This document shows positions 20,741 through 32,265 of a stretch of 64,000 nt of DNA, piece after piece (position 1 is the stretch's first letter; each line of letters begins with the position of its first letter). A program made the position numbers and the translations under genes. The stretch spans positions 13,826,001 through 13,890,000 of the forward strand of contig CM065323.1 in the NCBI GenBank assembly GCA_033032175.1, given 5' to 3'. Below the pieces are notes generated by a model that was not told where the DNA came from, did not search any database, and saw only the letters and a program-made list of their open reading frames with translations. This DNA is from Saturnia japonica. Taxonomy: Eukaryota > Arthropoda > Insecta > Lepidoptera > Saturniidae.

Positions 20741-22649
20741 ATAAATAAATATTTAAAAAAAAAGACGAAATAAACTATAAAACTATAATTGTTTATTATT
20801 TTTGTAATAACCCTAATTCTAGAAATAAATGTTTGGAATGAGAAATGGCTTTCTTTAAAATATGATTTCAAAGCTGGCTCAATCTAGAAAAAATAACTTA
20901 ATTTATAACCGGTACAAACAAAATAAAACTTTTATCTAGGTGTAATAGATAAATAAGATGATATTAGAAAGGTTTTTGTAACCTTAAGAGCAACATAAGA
21001 CAAAATATAAGTTTTTTGTCATTTTCCAACAATTCCCAAAAACTTAGGTTGCTGTCTTTGAAACTAGTCGACTCAATAATGATCAACACACAGAAATGTC
21101 AGATATATTAATAGTTAAATATACTAACTTATTTCTGTTTTAATTCGCATTGTATATTAGCCCTTCATATTACAGGCATAGCCTAGTTTGAAGCCTTAGT
21201 TAACACTAAATAGATTTTAATGAGTTTTTGGTTAAAAAAAATTGTATATATGGGGATTAAACTTGCAAACTTTTCCTTCATAGGGCTTACTACCACAGCC
21301 CTATGCGGAAGTACAGACTGAAAGAAGTATCAGTATCACAAATTATTAAAAACTTGAAAACAACTTCTATCAAAGACATTAATCCAAAACAAAAAGAATG
21401 ATAAACTTTTCTATGATAAATGTAACTATTGTTAAAGGAGGATTATACCAAACCTTTACCAAACTAAAACTCTATTATAAAGAACCAGTTTAAATATAGA
21501 ACTATGTCTCTGAAAATAAGATTGACAAGTTAGTGTGTGCAAAAGTGTCAATAAAACTAAAACTGAAATTGAAAAAAAATTGTGATAATAAGACTCTTAT
21601 ATTTGTGTAAACCTCCAGTTATAATATCTGCTTAACGTAAGTGCTTCCAACAATAATAACTATAACAACTTAATAAAATAATTGTGATAGTAATCTACAC
21701 ATGTCTCATTTCTTTTAAGCATGAAACAACAGTGATAGACAAACATTAGTTCACTAGATATTAGCCCGAATCCTTCTTGATTAACTAAGCCGAACCTAGT
21801 CAGTATTCACATCAAATTTCTCCGCTAATGCAAAACTTTTAAAATAATATAAAGATTTTAATATCTTCACACAAAAGAGATGAAGGTGTGGCGACTTAAT
21901 TTATTAATTCAATAAGCAAGAGTTGTAAAAGGATTAATTGTTATAGCAATAATTTAAGTGTGGAGCTCCATTTTTATTGAATATAGGATCTATAAGAGGT
22001 TGGATTTAGAATCGTTTGGCACGAATTTGGGGTTGAAAGAGTTTGAAGTGGATAGAGAATTATTCCTGGATTATAACGTAAATAGTCCCATTACAAGGTA
22101 ATTAGCCCTTTTCCATAAAATTAATAAAACCCTTTATCATAACATCAAACCTTACAAAACACGAATATTACGTTTATTTAGAGATGCCAGATGAATAAAT
22201 TCTAAATAGTTTGAAAATTGTGACAAAGTTGTACTTTTTTAAGTTTAATAAATTACCAATAGCACACATTAAAGAGGTCTATAATAGTTTGATAGTAATT
22301 TTTTTTTTATAAATAGCTACATAAGTCATTTTGGTAAATTATTTCCGTAATTTTATAATTGTTACTTCATTTTTCGAACTTTCCAATTTTCCTTGACAAG
22401 TGATTTACGCACTTTGGACTTTGACTATTGTATACTGGACACTGATTTTCTGCCTTCCCGACCGACTTTTGCATATTTTATGGACTATGATTGCCTCATT
22501 CATGACCGGCCAGTGCACGTACAACAGATTTCGATTTCTGCCTTCCTGACCGACTTGTTTACACACTATGAACTTCATTAGTCATATTTTACAAAGATGT
22601 CGAAAAATCAATTACCTCAGCCATCAACGTAATGTAATTTCGACAGCGA
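20741..22649. other. AT-rich stretch, nothing assigned
   Basis: No protein similarity or RNA gene is recognisable. CTGCCTTCC(C/T)GACCGACTT occurs twice (22450 and 22539), a small local duplication about 89 bases apart just upstream of the Merlin relic; it could be part of that element. Confidence 0.3.
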
Positions 22650-22694
22650 TAGTCCACCTATTAAACAACATCTTCATGAGGAGGAGGTCAAAAT

Positions 22695-23515
22695 ATGTGG
22701 AACTTGGTTAAGGTGTTCCGCCAACTTGGTTCATGTGAACAAGCCATCGCAGTCGCAGAAGATAAACAAATGATTAAAAAGACAAAATTATGTAATTACC
22801 ATAAAATGTTAATGCATGTGGAATATACAATAAACAAAACAGTCGGATCTTTTGTACTTAACAGAGGTCCATGTAGAGCCAAATCAAAACTAAGTTGAGG
22901 TAAAGGAACATGGTTTGAGAATATAAAAATTACATTGCCAAAAGTGTTTTACTTAATGTATGCCTCTATACATACATCAAAAAATGGTCATATGATGAAA
23001 CAATAAAAAAAGAATTTTCTGAGAGTGAACACAGGCTCTCTAGGGCTACAATCAGTTACTGGTTCAATTATTGTAGAGAAGCTATTGCTACTTATCAAGT
23101 GGACAAACAAGAATATACTAGAAAGATAGAAGCCCCAGGGAAAGTTGTACAAATAGATGAAAGCAAGTTAGGGAAAAGAATATTTAATAAAGGTAAGATA
23201 TGACCTATGTAACTAACATATTATTTTACATTTATTACATTGTTGTTTCATTAGTGCCATTTTTGTTATAGGATGCCACATAGAAGGCACTGGGTGCTGG
23301 GAATGATAGAAGAGAAATATCAGGTCCTCTGAAATACTAGTACCATAAATAAAAGAACATGTAGCTGAGAGCACCACCATACATACGGATTGCTGGCAGA
23401 CATATGACAGTTTAGGGGATCATGGCTTCATCCATTGCAAAGTCAACAACAGTGACCCATAAAATCTCTTTGTGGCTGGGGACAGCACACACATTCAACA
23501 CATTGAATCATAGTG
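22695..23515 (+). pseudogene. Merlin-type (ISXO2/IS1016-like) DDE transposase relic with an intron
   Basis: The N-terminal part has CNYHKMLMHVEY and GPCRAKSKLS, a degraded zinc-ribbon-like region, then a stop (22896-22898) within the family's RKGTWFEN motif. After a one-base slip in an A6 run near 22980, the frame gives LSRATISYWFNYCREAI and VVQIDESKLGKRIFNK, with the first catalytic Asp. A GT...AG intron at 23193-23271 then joins the family's NKG to HIEGT. Exon 2 has a one-base loss (GT(W)VLGMIEE), then HTDCWQTYD (second Asp), HGFIHCKVNNSD and HIES (catalytic Glu). Merlin elements move by cut and paste. All three acidic residues persist, but several lesions make it inactive. No terminal repeats were found. 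Confidence 0.75.
23193..23271 (+). other. Predicted 79-bp intron in the Merlin transposase
   Basis: The donor AAAG|GTAAGA and acceptor TTGTTATAG|GATG bracket AT-rich sequence with a T-rich tract. Removing it joins AAT AAA G to GA TGC CAC and restores the family order NKG-x-HIEGT. Intronless bacterial relatives have no insertion here, so splicing is the simplest reading. Confidence 0.6.
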
Positions 23516-23529
23516 GTGTGCATCAAATA

Positions 23530-24335
23530 ATATTTCCAAAAAGATAATTTTAATAATAGACAAAATTTTACTGATTTACAATAATGTGAATATTTGTGGA
23601 GATGCAATGTGATGAAACAAAAGAAAGATCCCTTAGAGGAATGAATTAGGGCAATTAATTACATTTATAATATATAAAAACATAGATGTGTTGTTTTACT
23701 AAAAAAAAAAATTTACTAAAACCACAGTTAACCTAAGTTACTTAATTACTTAATGCGGGCCGGACCCTTGAGTGGTTATAAAACCCCTTATTATCTCTGG
23801 CCAGGAGGGTTATTTCTTTTTAAAAATAGTGTCAGAGGGTGGGTTTCTACCCCATCACTGTCCCTGATTCATTTCTTGTCTCTAAAATTACAAAATATGA
23901 AAATTTTAAATTTGACCTTGGAAATTTATTCCTGATCTTCTCTGGTGAGTGTATAGAGGCACCCCCCCCCCCCCCTTATTGAACATCAAAATACTTTTCA
24001 CTATTAAAACAGGTAGAACGGTACAGCCTTTGTACTGTAGTGGCTTTTGAAAATGATGAATTAATTCTTTTATATCGTTCCAATATCAGCTAATGCACCT
24101 ACAAATAATAATAGAAAGCCTGTGATTAAATTTAACCAGCGGACACATTAAAATAGTACAAATAGGTACAAAGTTACTAGATAATACGATAAATTACAAT
24201 ATACGTAACCAATTATTTACAAACCAAAAGCAGAAGCGCAGCGCAGGACCTTGTAGTTATAATATTCACCAAGCAACTTTACAATCATACACAATAATTT
24301 ACACAAACAAAATAACAACATGCGGCTGATGCGGC
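23530..24335. other. Unassigned stretch with a C-homopolymer
   Basis: No gene is recognised. A run of about 16 C residues lies near 23962-23977. A short GC-richer patch with GGGTGGGTTTCTACCCC lies near 23838. Confidence 0.35.
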
Positions 24336-24347
24336 CAGTGTTGCCAA
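24336..24347 (+). repeat. hAT left terminal inverted repeat
   Basis: CAGTGTTGCCAA, 12 bases, perfect inverse of the right end. AGAGCTA-like motifs follow within 100 bases. Confidence 0.9.
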
Positions 24348-24622
24348 CACTGTATTTAGAAAGAGAGCTAGAAGGTTATGAAAAAAGAGCTAAAAAAGAG
24401 ATAATTATTTTAGTTAAAAAGAGCTAAATAAAAAATTATATGGAAATAACATTTTAATCAATGGCTTATACTGGCACATAAGACAAACAAAAATCAAAGA
24501 CCTTAACATATACGATAATGTCTAATAATCAAAAGATAGTGCAAGTATAAACGAAGAATTTTAGACAATATTTCAAAGTTAAGACAGTATTTAAAAGTGT
24601 GCAAACGTCAGACAAAATATGA

Positions 24623-26947
24623 TTAATTATCGTCATCAGAACAATCATTTATTAAATTTATCAATGCTATTCCACTTGTGCTTGGTTCTTCTTCATTCGC
24701 CCTTGAGTTTTCGTAAGTAGCCATTGTACCAATTTTTTTTAATACATCTTTCGGCAATTCGTAGCTGTGACAGCATTTTTTGACTCGTCGTAATCCTGAC
24801 CTAATAGTCAGAATTGCATTGGTGGTGTCATTTTGAAGTCTGTTTCGGGATTTGTTCTTGATAATATTAAGCTGACTAAATACCCTTTCAACTTCAGCGT
24901 TAGACCAGGGCAAAGACACCATTGCAAATGCGAAAGAACACAATTCTTTAAAAGGATTCATGTCAGCAACACCTTTAAAGAGTAAAACTTCAGACCAAAA
25001 TGCTATTGTGTTATTCTTCTTTTCCCACGGCACTAGGGTGATGTTATGCCATTGCGTTTCTACCATAATGATGAATTCTTCATCATGACCCATTTCCTGC
25101 ACCAGTTGTGTAATGTTCTCTTTAACCTGTTTTAAAGTATTTGAAACTGATAATTGATTCACTTTTATCAAAATGTGGTAGTTGTCTGGTAGTCTTTGTC
25201 TAAGTTGTTTAATAAGGCCTATAGTAAAATGTACGCACTTATCTCTGAATTGCTTTTCGTCTTCTGTTGAAAATCTATTGGTATTTGTGATCTCTCTAAG
25301 CTTGTTTTCTACTCTGAATCCTAAATAAGGATGTGGCACTAAAAAATCTTCTAAATTATTAACTTCAAAAATATCAATTTGCATATTGGGGTTGAGAACT
25401 CTTCTTCCTATAGATTCAATAGCAATTATTAGGTCGTTTAATAATTTGCTAGGGTCAATATTATTGGATTGGAAAATTTTCACAAGAGATTGTAACTGGT
25501 CTAAAACGGAATGGATATATAATAAATATGCTTCATTTGTAGGATTTTGATATAAGCTGTAAAGAGTTTCTGCGGCGTAACATTTTTCAGTATTCCTAGC
25601 TAGATTAAAATGTAGTTTTAATTCTGTCCATTGATCCAACACTTTTTTAACTGCTGGTACTATTGAAAGCCATCTTGTGGCACAGGATTGAGTAATTTTT
25701 AATGGTTCTTTATCGTTGATTGTTAAATATAAATTTCTGTATTCATTTTGTCTATTTGAGGATTTCGAAAACCAATTATAAGTCTCCTGAACTAAATATT
25801 CTAAATGTCTTGGTAAGTATTCCGCAGAAGCATGAGAAACTGCAAGGTGGATAGAATGACAAGAGCACTTAATCATAATATGATGAGGTACATCCATTTT
25901 CAACTGCTGGTATACTCCATTGTGTATTCCCGTCATAACATTTGCATTGTCAACTCCAATACCAGAAAGTTTTTTTATATCGAGACCATATGCAAGTAAA
26001 GTGTTTTTTACAGCTTCTGTAATAGATTCAGAGTCGCCTTTTTTTAACTCTTTTAGAGTGAACAAGCTTAATCCCTTCCACATTCAAATCTCCCGTCAAT
26101 GAGCCGCGGACAGCGCCACGCGCGACCGCGCAACACACGACTCACTCGCGCCCTCTAGCATGAGAGAAATAATCAATCATCGACGGGAAGGCGGGTAAAA
26201 AAAAATTTAAGGAACAATATATGGCCTCGCGAGTGCTCCGGTCAATTCAATAAAAAAGATAGAAAAAAAAGAACAGTATTAAGTGAAGAAAGTGAGTGCT
26301 CATATAGTGACGGTGCATTCAAGTCCGTAAGTCCAAAATACATACCAAACACCATTATCCTACCTTAAGCTGTAACATAGAGTAAGAAAGGAAGTGACAA
26401 TCTCAAGAGAGGTTTTGCTAAAATATTGCACAACTATTCCTAGCAACTTGGTAACACTTATATCAGTACTCTCGTCAAGCAATAAGCTATATGGTCCATC
26501 TCCAATATCATTTTTCAAGGCAGAGGTAAAATATGGTGCTAAAACATGCTTTATAACTGCAGTACACTTGGTTCTATGGAGTTTAATTTCACTTTTGAAT
26601 TCTTTTTTGCACAAAACTCCGAGATGATCTACCGGAGATATAGAATTATGAGCAGCTATGAATAATGATAAATAAGCTTCACTTGAACTCTGTGTATCGT
26701 CAAATTTGGGTTTGGGTTGGAAAACCAATTTTTGTTGTCGTGATGAAAATGGCTCTGCAGCTTTAATATGCTTTTTGCGGGTAATGTGATTCAACAAATC
26801 ATTTTTTTTCGCATTTAATTCACATCGACAATAGCTACAAAACGCTTTAGTTTTGTCGCTGCTTACTTCTTTCAACCAACCTTGAAAAGCAGTTTCAGAA
26901 AGCCATTCTTCTCGGAATTTTTGTGTGTATGGCTTACTCGATGACAT
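24623..26947 (-). pseudogene. hAT transposase with BED zinc finger, interrupted by a solo LTR
   Basis: The ATG at 26947 opens 190 codons up to 26378: a BED finger (KAFCSYCRCELNAKKNDLLNH ... KKHIK) at residues about 30-65, and YSLLLDESTDIS with the first catalytic Asp near residue 160. After the LTR, the frame resumes at 26053 in the same phase and runs to 24623: GIGVDNANVMTGIHNG (second Asp), CSCHSIHLAVSHA, TRWLSIVPAV, and the C-terminal hAT dimerisation region LPWSNAEVERVFSQLN with KSRNRLQ. Without the LTR the protein would be about 666 residues with no other stop or frameshift, close to full length. It resembles the hAT group related to ZBED/SCAND3-type domesticated genes. Confidence 0.88.
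26059..26377. mobile_element. Solo LTR (319 bp) inserted in the hAT transposase
   Basis: The insert begins TGAACAAGC and ends CTGTAACA, with TG...CA termini. It is flanked by TAGAG at 26054-26058 and again at 26378-26382, a 5-bp target duplication typical of LTR elements. It contains a GC-rich central part, AATAAA near 26250 (plus orientation) and CTATATGAG (minus orientation), so its orientation is uncertain. No internal retroelement sequence remains, which implies LTR-LTR recombination. Confidence 0.75.
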
Positions 26948-27366
26948 TTTGCACGTTACACCTGTCTATAATATTAAATGAGTCAAATTATAGCTACACA
27001 AAAAAAATCAACACAAAACACACTCCGGACCGTACAATAACGAACAAAATTATAGAACTAAAGAAACGAAATAGTGTTTTTGTAATTCTCGTAGATTATG
27101 ATAGGATACCAAGGAATTCCCCTCGGATCGCTACTTTCATTCCTCTATATTTATAGACAATAGACGTAGGCTAGGTAGTAATGGTTGCGTTCAATTTTCA
27201 TATAAGATTCGGATACACGCGTAAAAAAAATATGAGAAAATTATAACGATTTTTTTAGGTATGGAATAGAGCTAAAATTCTATGAAAAAGAGCTATGGAG
27301 CTAAACACGTTTTTTTGGAGCTAACTCATTATAAATAGAGCTGAATTTAGCTCTAAAAGAGCCAAA

Positions 27367-27378
27367 TTGGCAACACTG
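27367..27378 (-). repeat. hAT right terminal inverted repeat
   Basis: TTGGCAACACTG, pairing with the left end. AGAGCTA and its complement occur several times in the adjacent 130 bases. Confidence 0.9.
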
Positions 27379-27851
27379 GATACTGCTGCCGTTTTAGGCT
27401 CTATGGAATAGTAGGGATGTAAAATAATCAATTAATTATTTATGTATTAATTAAATAAACATCGATGTTTATATAAAATAGAATTGATTACTGAAAAATC
27501 ATTTTTTTTTTCACTGTCGATTTTATCTTGATTGATCTAATTTTTTTTTGTGAAAGTAGATATTCAATAACCCTTCTTCTTATTATTAACTTGCCAACTA
27601 GTTCTCTTTATTGAAAACCATTACTGCCATTATCAAGTGAATTAGTGTCCTGTCTTAGAACGAATTCAGTATCCCAATAAGATGGTGGCTCCCTTATTAA
27701 AATTTTCTAGGTAGTTTTTGTGGCACATCAAAATATTATATGTTTACAGTTTATATTTATAATCCACTTCACATAAGTACAATAACCAAGCTATATCACA
27801 CAAAACGCCATGAGTATTACATAATATAGGGCCTAAAACTTAAGTTAATGA
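27379..27851. other. AT-rich spacer
   Basis: No coding or repeat assignment. Poly-T and poly-A runs are frequent. Confidence 0.4.
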
Positions 27852-28463
27852 ATCTGTTATAATATTATAAAGCTGAAGAGTTTCTTTGTCGGTTTGTTTG
27901 GTTGAACGCGCTAATCTCAGGATCTACTTGTTCGAATGAAAAAATTTTTTTTGTTGGATATCCCATTGCTCGAACAAGGCTATATAACATCACACTACGA
28001 CATATAGGAAAGGAGCATCAATGAAAAATGTTGCAAAAACGGGAAAAATTCATTGCTTTTGAGAGTTTCATTTCATGCGCTGCATAAATTGTTAAAGTTG
28101 CGGAACAACCATGTGTGACAGAGTTGTTTCTCTTAAAAAGTTTATGGTTGACTCAATATAACATTTTTTATGGTTATAAACACAAAATAAAGTATTATTT
28201 GCGAAGATGTTTCTATAAACAAGGTATTAATCCTTATTGAAATAAATACAATATTCATGACAAGTATTTAATTTTGAACAAGATTTTCCTTGACATCAAT
28301 TGATTTCAATAAATATCTTAGGAGATATCACAATTTTAAAATAACTCCGCAGCAAATTAAAGAAAGTTTCAGCTCCTTTAGAATTGTATTACCTAAGACC
28401 CACTCTTTTTAACCCTCGCTCTCTCTTAGTTGACGCAGCAGAAGTTGTGTGGGGGTCAGCTAG
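27852..28463 (+). mobile_element. Non-autonomous Helitron-like element
   Basis: It begins TCTGTTATAATATTATAAAG after an A and ends GGGGTCAGCTAG before a T, matching Helitron rules (A|TC ... CTRR|T, no target duplication). The segment AAGCTGAAGAGTTTC, then GAACGCGCTAATCTCAGGA, resembles a 5' region I associate with moth and butterfly repeats. No protein is encoded. Confidence 0.6.
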
Positions 28464-29505
28464 TTAAAAATAAAAACAACAACATGTCACTTCAAGAACC
28501 CATCAAAAACTTCAATCGCCCTTAAATATTACCCATAAATATCGTTATTTATAATTAATTAATAAGTTGCTTTTTAATTACGCAGTGTATAATAATTAAT
28601 AATTTCTAGCTGAGCTCCACGATTACACCCGTGTTAATTTTATACGACAAACACCGCAACGCCAACGCACCCATGTATCCTATCATAATTGTTCTTCCCA
28701 CAAGTACAAATTATTTTAATTTTTTATTGTCCCCTAAACCATGTGTCCAAATAACATGCTACAAAGAGAAAAATTAAACTTCATAATATTGTCATTATTT
28801 GGCATGTCTAAAACAATGAACATAATTTTTTTTTTATTTGTTACAATTTTTTGTCATCAAATAGCTTATTGTGGCTTAAATATAAGAGATAGGCATATAC
28901 CATCGCAGACTATATTTTACATACACTAAAGCTTAATATTCTTGTGAAACACAGTATTTACGTACGACTATAAATTATCGCAGTGCATGCCGATAAAGCA
29001 GTTCGGGAGAGCTTCGTGTTGAGAGTTGCTTAATAAAAATCAATATTAAAGGCTAGCTGGGACGTGCACTTTGAAGCTAGATACCGTGTACTATATCTCT
29101 TGAATCAAGCTTATCGTATACAAAAAGAGTTTTTCAAATCCGACTAGTATTTCCAGAGATTATATAAAACAATATTGATATATAAACAAACACGAGAACA
29201 TAAAAAGACGTTTGGTGCTCGGGGACTGCCGCGGTAAAGCTATTGCATAGCATTTTTTATCAACTTATGAAATTATAATTATTTATTTATTTTATTTATG
29301 CAGATGCCCCTTAGAGGCGAGTTGCTGAAGTAAAGAAACAAGCGTGATATTTGAAAAGAGTCATTAAAAGTTCTGCTATTCATCAATAGATGGCAAAACT
29401 AAATAAACAGGGACGGATCTAGGGAATAAATAATAAAATTTATTAAATAGCCATGCGGAATTAGATCGCGAGTGTATTATTATAATAATATATTTTGTGA
29501 TTAGC
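28464..29505. other. AT-rich stretch with a short dispersed motif
   Basis: TAAGAGATAGGCATATACC at 28882 and following recurs at 37412 with three changes in 28 bases, so part of this is repeat-derived. AAAGCTATTGCATAGC near 29236 is a near-palindrome seen again, inverted, at 30540. No genes seen. Confidence 0.4.
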
Positions 29506-29706
29506 TTTGCCCACGACTTCATCCGCGTGTGATATGTTTTATTTTTCAAAATACTCAATTTGCAAATAATACTAATGAAATATTTATTATATTAAGTAAT
29601 TTACAGTTTATACTTAATTACAATAATTTACAATTTATAAGTTAAGCGTGTATGCGAAACAAACAAACAAACTCACTTGCGTTGCGTATTTATAATATTT
29701 GTAAGA
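29506..29706 (-). mobile_element. Short Helitron-like copy
   Basis: On the minus strand it starts TCTTACAAATATTATAAATA with GTTTGTTTGTTTG, and ends CGGATGAAGTCGTGGGCA then AAGCTAA, the same design of ends as the elements at 27.9, 44.2 and 48.9 kb. About 200 bp, non-coding. Confidence 0.45.
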
Positions 29707-31611
29707 AAAGCCTTTTTCTTCGATAAGTGGAATAGGCTAATGCTAAATATTTTTGAATATTTTTTCAAACCAAACCAGTAGTTTAGTTAGCACGTTGAAC
29801 GAAAAAGAACACAAACGTGCATACAAAAAACACTTTTGCTTCATAATATTAGAATATAGGTGAAAAATAGATTAATCTTTCTTTTTTATTCTATCATACT
29901 TGCATCTATTTATTATATCGTCATACAGATCTAAGTACTAATTTTTCGTAAAGAAATTATATTCTAGATCCGGTCCTGGAAAATGCATCTGAATGTCGAA
30001 TTGTATAGAGTTGCAAAACCACAATATTTTAATTTTTTTATCATACTCCTAAAAATTTATTAATAATAAAATAAATCATTTTCTATGTATATCCAGCCGT
30101 TGGCATCCGAATCTGAAATAAGTAAAATAAAAGAAAGCTGACCAAAAATTTGCTTTTATTTAGTTTTAGTTTTGAAAATGTATGCCGTAAGTAATTCCTC
30201 TTTCGAAATAATACTCAAATTTGACAAAAATTGCTATACTTGCATATTAAAATATATCAAAACGTAAAAAAAAAAACTATTTATGTATATACACATATAT
30301 TATTTTATTACTTATAATGAACAAATAAAATTATGTAGGTTTTCAACTCTATGTATGTCGTTCTTTTATCAAACATATTTTACAATGCCATCTAACGGTG
30401 AGAGGAGTCCGTGTTCCCGTCGAGCCTGTCGCGACACCCAAGTCAAAGTATTACCGCTGTGCCGGTCGGAGTGGGGGGTGTTAGGTTATTTTCGTTACGG
30501 AATTTCTGGATTCGGTCTCCACGCTCAAGGCCCGCGATAGAAGCTATGCAATAGCTTAAAAACTCTTCTGCTCTGTTATATTACTTTATACATATGTAGG
30601 ATTAAGTTTCTGAACTATTATAAGATTCTATTTCTAAACGGAATATATTGATTCCACGAGTGTTAAGGTTGAATGAATTGAATGCAATCGGTCAGTGTTC
30701 ACTCTGCAAGACGATACGATTCATTTATGACGTAATAATTATTAAGACGAACGGCGTTGTAATGTTACTAGTAAGGTGTTTCAGTGTAAAATAAAAGGAT
30801 TATAAAGTATAACATAATTGAGCTTATAATTGACGAGCCCCCCTACACATATATACATAAAAGCTTAACGAATATTCCTACTTAGAAAACCAAATTCCGA
30901 GGACAAAAGATCGTAAAATAATATGAAAAAAAAACATTGTTTAATTTTTATTCAACCTTGTTAAACAACAAAATTTGGTACAAGAGTTGGCATTCTCCGT
31001 TATTAACAAAAAAAATTGTCTTATTTAAATTGATTATTTTATTAACAAAGTTATGATTGTGTATATTTCAGGCGTTTAATTCAATTATTCAAGAAAATAT
31101 GAAATAAATCAATTATTAAGAAAAATTGATGAATCTTTTAAGAAATGTCGATAATTTATTTTATCGAATACATTATTTTAAAAAATTATTTATTTTGAAA
31201 AAATAGATTTTTTTTCCATCTCTATGGCATAGATCACAGAGTAGGTACATTGTTTATACCAGTTTAAACGATAACTGGTTTATACCAGAGATAAATAACT
31301 GAGAACATAGAGTATAGTAGAATAATAGATCAGGAATAGAGAACTAACTTTTGCTTTTTTAATCCCAATATCTTGAACGTCGCTCAATAATCTTGTTAAA
31401 ATTATTTGTTGAGAAAATATTTTTTAATAAATTGTTTTTGAAAATCACTACTAAATCCCTAATCCTACGAGAATTCGAACTAACTAACATATACTCATAT
31501 GCACGTTCCCCTCCTCCTGGGAGGAAGGAGTGGACCATGCGTATGTGTATTTAATAACCGGAATGGTTTTTCTACACTAACTAGCGCATTAGTCTAACTA
31601 GCGCACAAAAA
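29707..31611. other. AT-rich stretch; one moderately GC-rich repeat-like patch
   Basis: The patch at 30395-30560 (GAGTGGGGGGTGTTAGGTTA, ending AAGCTATGCAATAGCTT) resembles a dispersed insect repeat by its palindromic end but is unclassified. The 85-codon frame across it has no recognisable product. The rest shows no gene. Confidence 0.35.
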
Positions 31612-32265
31612 AACAAAAAAGGTCCCTTACAGAATCTATGTACAGTATGTACCTGTGTGGTGTGCACGTGTGTGTGTGTTCATACGTGTGTAATATTGTA
31701 TGTGGGTAGCTAAGTGTTGCACGTACAGTGTCACTTGTATCGCGCGGGCGGCTGCCTGACCCAAGGGCTTCACACCGAGGAACGGACCTAGGCTTGGGTG
31801 CCACTAGAGAGGGTGGACGTGACGGGTGTGCGGAAGCGAAGTTGACCGCCCGTCCTCTGCGGAGAGAACGGTGGTTACGCGGGCGTGGGCGGTGGCACGC
31901 TCTGTTTGGAGAGGCGGTGGAGTAGAACGCGTTTGCTGTTTCGATTTGGTCGAGCGGGTCCGTGAATATATTACGCGGCTGGCGTTTACTCCGGCGGGCA
32001 TTGGGGTCGGGCACATACGAAGCTGCCTCTTTTATTAAGGGATTCGCGTGGTTCGACGCGGTGTCGAAATAAGAGCGAGAAAGGTGTTTGGCATAGGCAT
32101 GTATCGAAGGAAGGTCCATATCTCTATGGAGATCCTCCATACGAACATACCAAGGGGCGCCGGTAAGGCGGTGAAGACACCTATTCTGGATGGCTTGTAA
32201 GCGTTTCCAATTATATCTTGACATATGTGCGAACACAACGCAGCTATATGTCATAATCAGTCGGA
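31612..32265 (-). pseudogene. LINE ORF2 C-terminus and 3' UTR (Jockey-like), copy A
   Basis: On the minus strand, LIRLIMTYSCVVFAHMSR, then LQAIQNRCLHRLTGAPWYV and HRDMDLPSIHAYAKHLS with NPLIKEAASYVPDPNARR, is the domain that follows RT in Jockey-like elements. After NIFTDPLDQIETAN it runs into GC-rich 3' UTR containing GATACAAGTGACACTG and TTAGCTACCCACATACA, which match the plus-strand element at 55.0-55.2 kb. It is 5' truncated at about 32265. The frame is open through the C-terminal domain, so this copy is young relative to the others. Confidence 0.75.

Larger units (their letters stand above)
24336..27378 (-). mobile_element. hAT DNA transposon with terminal inverted repeats
   Basis: CAGTGTTGCCAA at 24336-24347 is the exact inverse of TTGGCAACACTG at 27367-27378, the classic hAT terminal repeat. 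Flanking octamers GATGCGGC (24328-24335) and GATACTGC (27379-27386) match at 6 of 8 positions, fitting the 8-bp hAT target duplication. Both subterminal regions carry repeated AGAGCTA motifs, likely transposase-binding sites. The 3,043-bp element encodes one transposase on the minus strand and contains a 319-bp solo LTR. It looks fairly recent apart from that insertion. Confidence 0.9.

Noticed and set aside
30283..30540. 85-codon plus-strand frame
   Set aside because: Crosses from AT-rich DNA into a repeat-like GC-rich patch, with no homology or signal.
31728..32038. Plus-strand Arg/Gly-rich frames opposite the LINE C-terminus
   Set aside because: Shadow of the GC-rich LINE coding and 3' UTR sequence on the minus strand.
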